From: Idiomarina abyssalis
GTDB lineage: Bacteria; Pseudomonadota; Gammaproteobacteria; Enterobacterales; Alteromonadaceae
Direction: 5' to 3'
Length of the DNA stretch: 54,424 bases
NCBI RefSeq assembly: GCF_900116625.1
Contig: NZ_FPBE01000009.1
Location: forward strand, 1 to 54,424
A model generated the notes under the pieces. It was given only the letters and a program-made list of their open reading frames with translations, did not search any database and was not told the origin of the DNA. Positions 52,202-54,424 of this stretch are shown piece after piece. The position numbers and the translations under genes were made by a program. The number at the start of each line of letters is the position of its first letter. The stretch's first letter is position 1.

Positions 52202-53917
52202 TTAGTGAGACTGAGCTTCACCCGATCCTTTCGGATAACGAATAGACTCAACCAGCTCCTGAATATCTTCCGGGGCGTCACCAGTAAATTTATGCACAAT
52301 AACAGCAACGACAAAGTTGATTATCATACCTAAAGTACCAATGCCCTCCGGTGAGATACCGAATAACCAGTTTTCCTGAGTATTTAACTCCGGAGCGACG
52401 AACTTGAAGTAAACAATGTAGCAGAAGGTAAACAGTATACCGACAACCATACCTGCTACTGCACCTGCACGGTTCATGCGCTTATGGAATACGCCCATGA
52501 TGATCGCAGGGAAGAAGCTCGCTGCGGCTAAGCCGAACGCGAAGGCGACCACCTGCGCCACGAAGCCGGGCGGATAGATACCGAAATAAACAGAGATAAT
52601 TATCGCGACCGCAGCTGCGAGTCGGGCGTAGAAGAGCTCCTGCCTATCCGTGATATTCGGTGCCAAATTTCGTTTCAATAAGTCGTGCGAAACTGACGTT
52701 GAAATAACCAATAACAAGCCTGCAGATGTAGAGAGCGCAGCGGCTACCCCACCGGCAGCTACAAGAGCAACGACCCAGGCAGGCAAATCTGCAATCTCAG
52801 GGTTAGCTAAAACCATGATGTCACGGTCGATAGTCATTTCATTGCGTTCATCACCTGAATAGAACATTTTGCCGTCATCGTTCTTATCTTCCCAAGTGAT
52901 CAAACCCGTTTTTTCCCAGTTTTTAATCCAGCTTGGTGCATTCTCATATTCAACGCCCGTTAATTCAGGACCGTTGATAGTATTGAACATATTGACCTTG
53001 GCAAACGCAGCAATAGCAGGCGCTGTTAGGTAAACCACAGAAATAAAAGTCAGAGCCCAGAATGCAGAGCGACGTGCATCGCGTACTTTAGGTACGGTGA
53101 AGAAACGCACAATAACGTGAGGCAAACCGGCAGTACCGACCATTAATGCAGCTGTGATGAAAAACACATCGACTTTACTACGCATACCTTCCGTATATGC
53201 AGCAAAACCAAGTTCCTGAGACAGTCCATCGAGCCGGTCGAGCAGGTAATTTCCTCCGCCCGGAACGTCTTGAGCTATGGTTGCGCCAAATCCGGTTTGC
53301 GGCAAGAAATGATCCGTCATTAATAGTGAGATGAAAACAGCAGGGACAACGTAAGCAAACATTAGTACGACGTACTGTGCCACCTGTGTATAAGTGATTC
53401 CCTTCATACCACCGAGTACGGTGTAGAAGAAAACGATGATTGCGCCAATAATAACACCCGTTGCAATATCCACTTCCAGGAAGCGGGAGAATACAACACC
53501 GACACCACGCATTTGTCCTGCAATGTAAGTAAAGCAGATCAAGATAGCGCAGATTACTGCGATAGTACGAGCGGTTTGTGAATAGTAGCGGTCGCCAATG
53601 AAGTCCGGCACAGTGAACTTACCAAACTTACGTAAGTAAGGAGCAAGACACATGGCCAATAAGACATAACCGCCAGTCCAGCCCATTAGGTAAACTGAGC
53701 CATCATAACCAGCGAAGGCTACGATACCCGCCATTGAGATAAAAGAAGCAGCTGACATCCAGTCAGCAGCTGTGGCCATCCCGTTCATTACCGGGTTAAC
53801 ACCACCGCTTGCTACATAAAAGTCATTCGTTGAGCCAGCACGTGACCAAATTGCGATACCAATGTATAGCGCGAAGGTCAGGCCGACGATTATAAAGGTG
53901 AGCGTTTGAATATCCAT
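52202..53917 (-). CDS. Sodium/solute symporter, VC_2705-type (acetate/monocarboxylate-like)
   Basis: A 571-residue SSS-family transporter with 13 or so membrane helices and the family motifs (NDFYVASGGVNPVMNGMATAADWMSAASFISMAGIVAFAGYDG near the first helices, TYTQVAQYVVLMFAY). A long periplasmic/cytoplasmic insert (about residues 320-370) is typical for the TIGR03648-type. The DUF4212 partner precedes it by six bases. Members transport organic acids such as acetate; the exact substrate is open. Confidence 0.92.
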   Translation of the reverse strand: MDIQTLTFIIVGLTFALYIGIAIWSRAGSTNDFYVASGGVNPVMNGMATAADWMSAASFISMAGIVAFAGYDGSVYLMGWTGGYVLLAMCLAPYLRKFGKFTVPDFIGDRYYSQTARTIAVICAILICFTYIAGQMRGVGVVFSRFLEVDIATGVIIGAIIVFFYTVLGGMKGITYTQVAQYVVLMFAYVVPAVFISLLMTDHFLPQTGFGATIAQDVPGGGNYLLDRLDGLSQELGFAAYTEGMRSKVDVFFITAALMVGTAGLPHVIVRFFTVPKVRDARRSAFWALTFISVVYLTAPAIAAFAKVNMFNTINGPELTGVEYENAPSWIKNWEKTGLITWEDKNDDGKMFYSGDERNEMTIDRDIMVLANPEIADLPAWVVALVAAGGVAAALSTSAGLLLVISTSVSHDLLKRNLAPNITDRQELFYARLAAAVAIIISVYFGIYPPGFVAQVVAFAFGLAAASFFPAIIMGVFHKRMNRAGAVAGMVVGILFTFCYIVYFKFVAPELNTQENWLFGISPEGIGTLGMIINFVVAVIVHKFTGDAPEDIQELVESIRYPKGSGEAQSH

Positions 53918-53923
53918 AGCGCC

Positions 53924-54190
53924 TTAGTCCTCGTGTACATTATATTTGTTATCTAACGCGGCCATGCCCTTCACATAAATGAAGATGAGCACGATGAAAG
54001 TCAGAATGGAGCCTTGCTGTGCAAACCAAAATCCCAGCTTAAAGCCAAAGAAAGTAATTTCGTTAAGCACGTCCACCAGTATAATTCCAAAGCCATAGGA
54101 AACGATAAACCATACAACTAACAGCTTGAGCATCAAGCTGAGGTTTTCTTTCCAATACGCTTTGGCATGAGATTCGCTTTCGAATGCCAT
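53924..54190 (-). CDS. DUF4212 (TIGR03647) small subunit of sodium/solute symporter
   Basis: An 88-residue protein with two membrane helices (LKLLVVWFIVSYGFGIILVDVL, GFWFAQQGSILTFIVLIFIYVKGM) and the AKAYWKENLSLM start. It is the small partner of the VC_2705-type symporter, and its gene is always found next to that one. GGAGGGG just upstream supports ATG 54190. Confidence 0.93.
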   Translation of the reverse strand: MAFESESHAKAYWKENLSLMLKLLVVWFIVSYGFGIILVDVLNEITFFGFKLGFWFAQQGSILTFIVLIFIYVKGMAALDNKYNVHED

Positions 54191-54322
54191 AACGTCCCCT
54201 CCAGTTGTTCAACATTATTGTTTTTGGGTCGCTAACAAATGTAAGTGGGATTGTTAATAGGGGAAATTGGACTTTGGTCGTAGCTGCTACTGAAGGGAGG
54301 TATTTTGTTTGGGACATAAAAA

Positions 54323-54348
54323 AAGCCCCCAGCGTTAGCTGAGGGCTT
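54323..54348 (-). terminator. rRNA operon terminator
   Basis: AAGCCCCCAGC / GCTGAGGGCTT with loop GTTA and one mismatch, followed on the minus strand by a seven-base U-run. It lies about 12 bases past the 5S end and stops the rrn transcript. Confidence 0.9.
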
Positions 54349-54360
54349 CTTAGAATTAAA

Positions 54361-54424
54361 GTCTGGCGGTGACCTACTCTCGCATGGGGAGACCCCACAC
54401 TACCATCGGCGCTGGTGTGTTTCA
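54361..54424 (-). rRNA. rrf: 5S ribosomal RNA, 3' end (window edge)
   Basis: The minus strand reads GATGGTAGTGTGGGGTCTCC, CATGCGAGAGTAGG and CACCGCCAGAC, the conserved 3' third of bacterial 5S rRNA. The rest, and presumably the 23S and 16S genes, lie beyond the window end. Confidence 0.95.

Noticed and set aside
1-54424. CRISPR array or restriction-modification defence locus
   Set aside because: No spaced repeat array and no Cas or methylase-endonuclease pair is visible; the only nuclease systems are TnpB and the RelE-type toxin.

Overview
The window looks like chromosomal DNA of a marine gammaproteobacterium of the Alteromonadales, most likely Idiomarina or a close relative. The basis is a polar-flagellum gene set of Vibrio/Shewanella type (flgA, flgM, flgN, flgP, flgT and two FlgO-like genes), several long TonB-dependent receptors, a Na+/solute symporter of the VC_2705 type with its small subunit, a 1295-residue PurL and the 3' end of a 5S rRNA gene. 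The genus is an inference from gene content, not a database result.

Layout. 1-632: truncated IS110-family (IS1111-type) element whose right end abuts a REP-like palindrome. 697-4564: secreted metallopeptidase with a rhombosortase-type tail, rfaH, an RDD membrane protein and a small Arg-rich ORF. 4561-8607: a REP pair, a good sigma70 promoter and purL. 8608-9990: a complete second copy of the same IS, inverted relative to the first and inserted into another REP. 9993-14420: flagellar/chemotaxis block (cheV divergent from flgA-flgM-flgN-flgP-flgT) with two sigma28-like and two sigma54-like promoters. 14430-15949: an orphan tnpB with a candidate omega RNA, tRNA-Arg(CCT), and a second degenerate copy of the tRNA 3' half. 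15910-22085: a four-gene minus-strand signalling operon (RsbQ-like hydrolase, two histidine kinases, REC-PAS-GGDEF-EAL-REC). 22169-29062: a ynjB-C-D-F-like ABC transporter/phospholipid cluster with a VTT-flavoenzyme fusion and a sterol desaturase-family enzyme. 29068-29599: a RelE-type toxin-antitoxin pair. 29662-33095: siderophore-type TonB receptor with a divergent AraC regulator. 33287-49248: three further large TonB receptors interspersed with small housekeeping-like genes, the FlgO pair, a TPR-2OG oxygenase and a methyltransferase. 49611-54190: exonuclease, cNMP/CBS/DUF294 protein, Na+/solute symporter and DUF4212 protein. 54323-54424: rrn terminator and the end of a 5S rRNA gene.

The most striking structure is in the noncoding right end of the two IS copies. 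It folds into a stem with an internal loop whose two sides match the two flanks of the REP target. This is what a programmable seekRNA/bridge RNA should look like, and both copies sit at the same point of a REP palindrome. A second theme is flagellar regulation readable from the DNA: sigma28 and sigma54 promoters tie flgM, flgP and flgT into the hierarchy, as well as a FlgO pair located 25 kb away.
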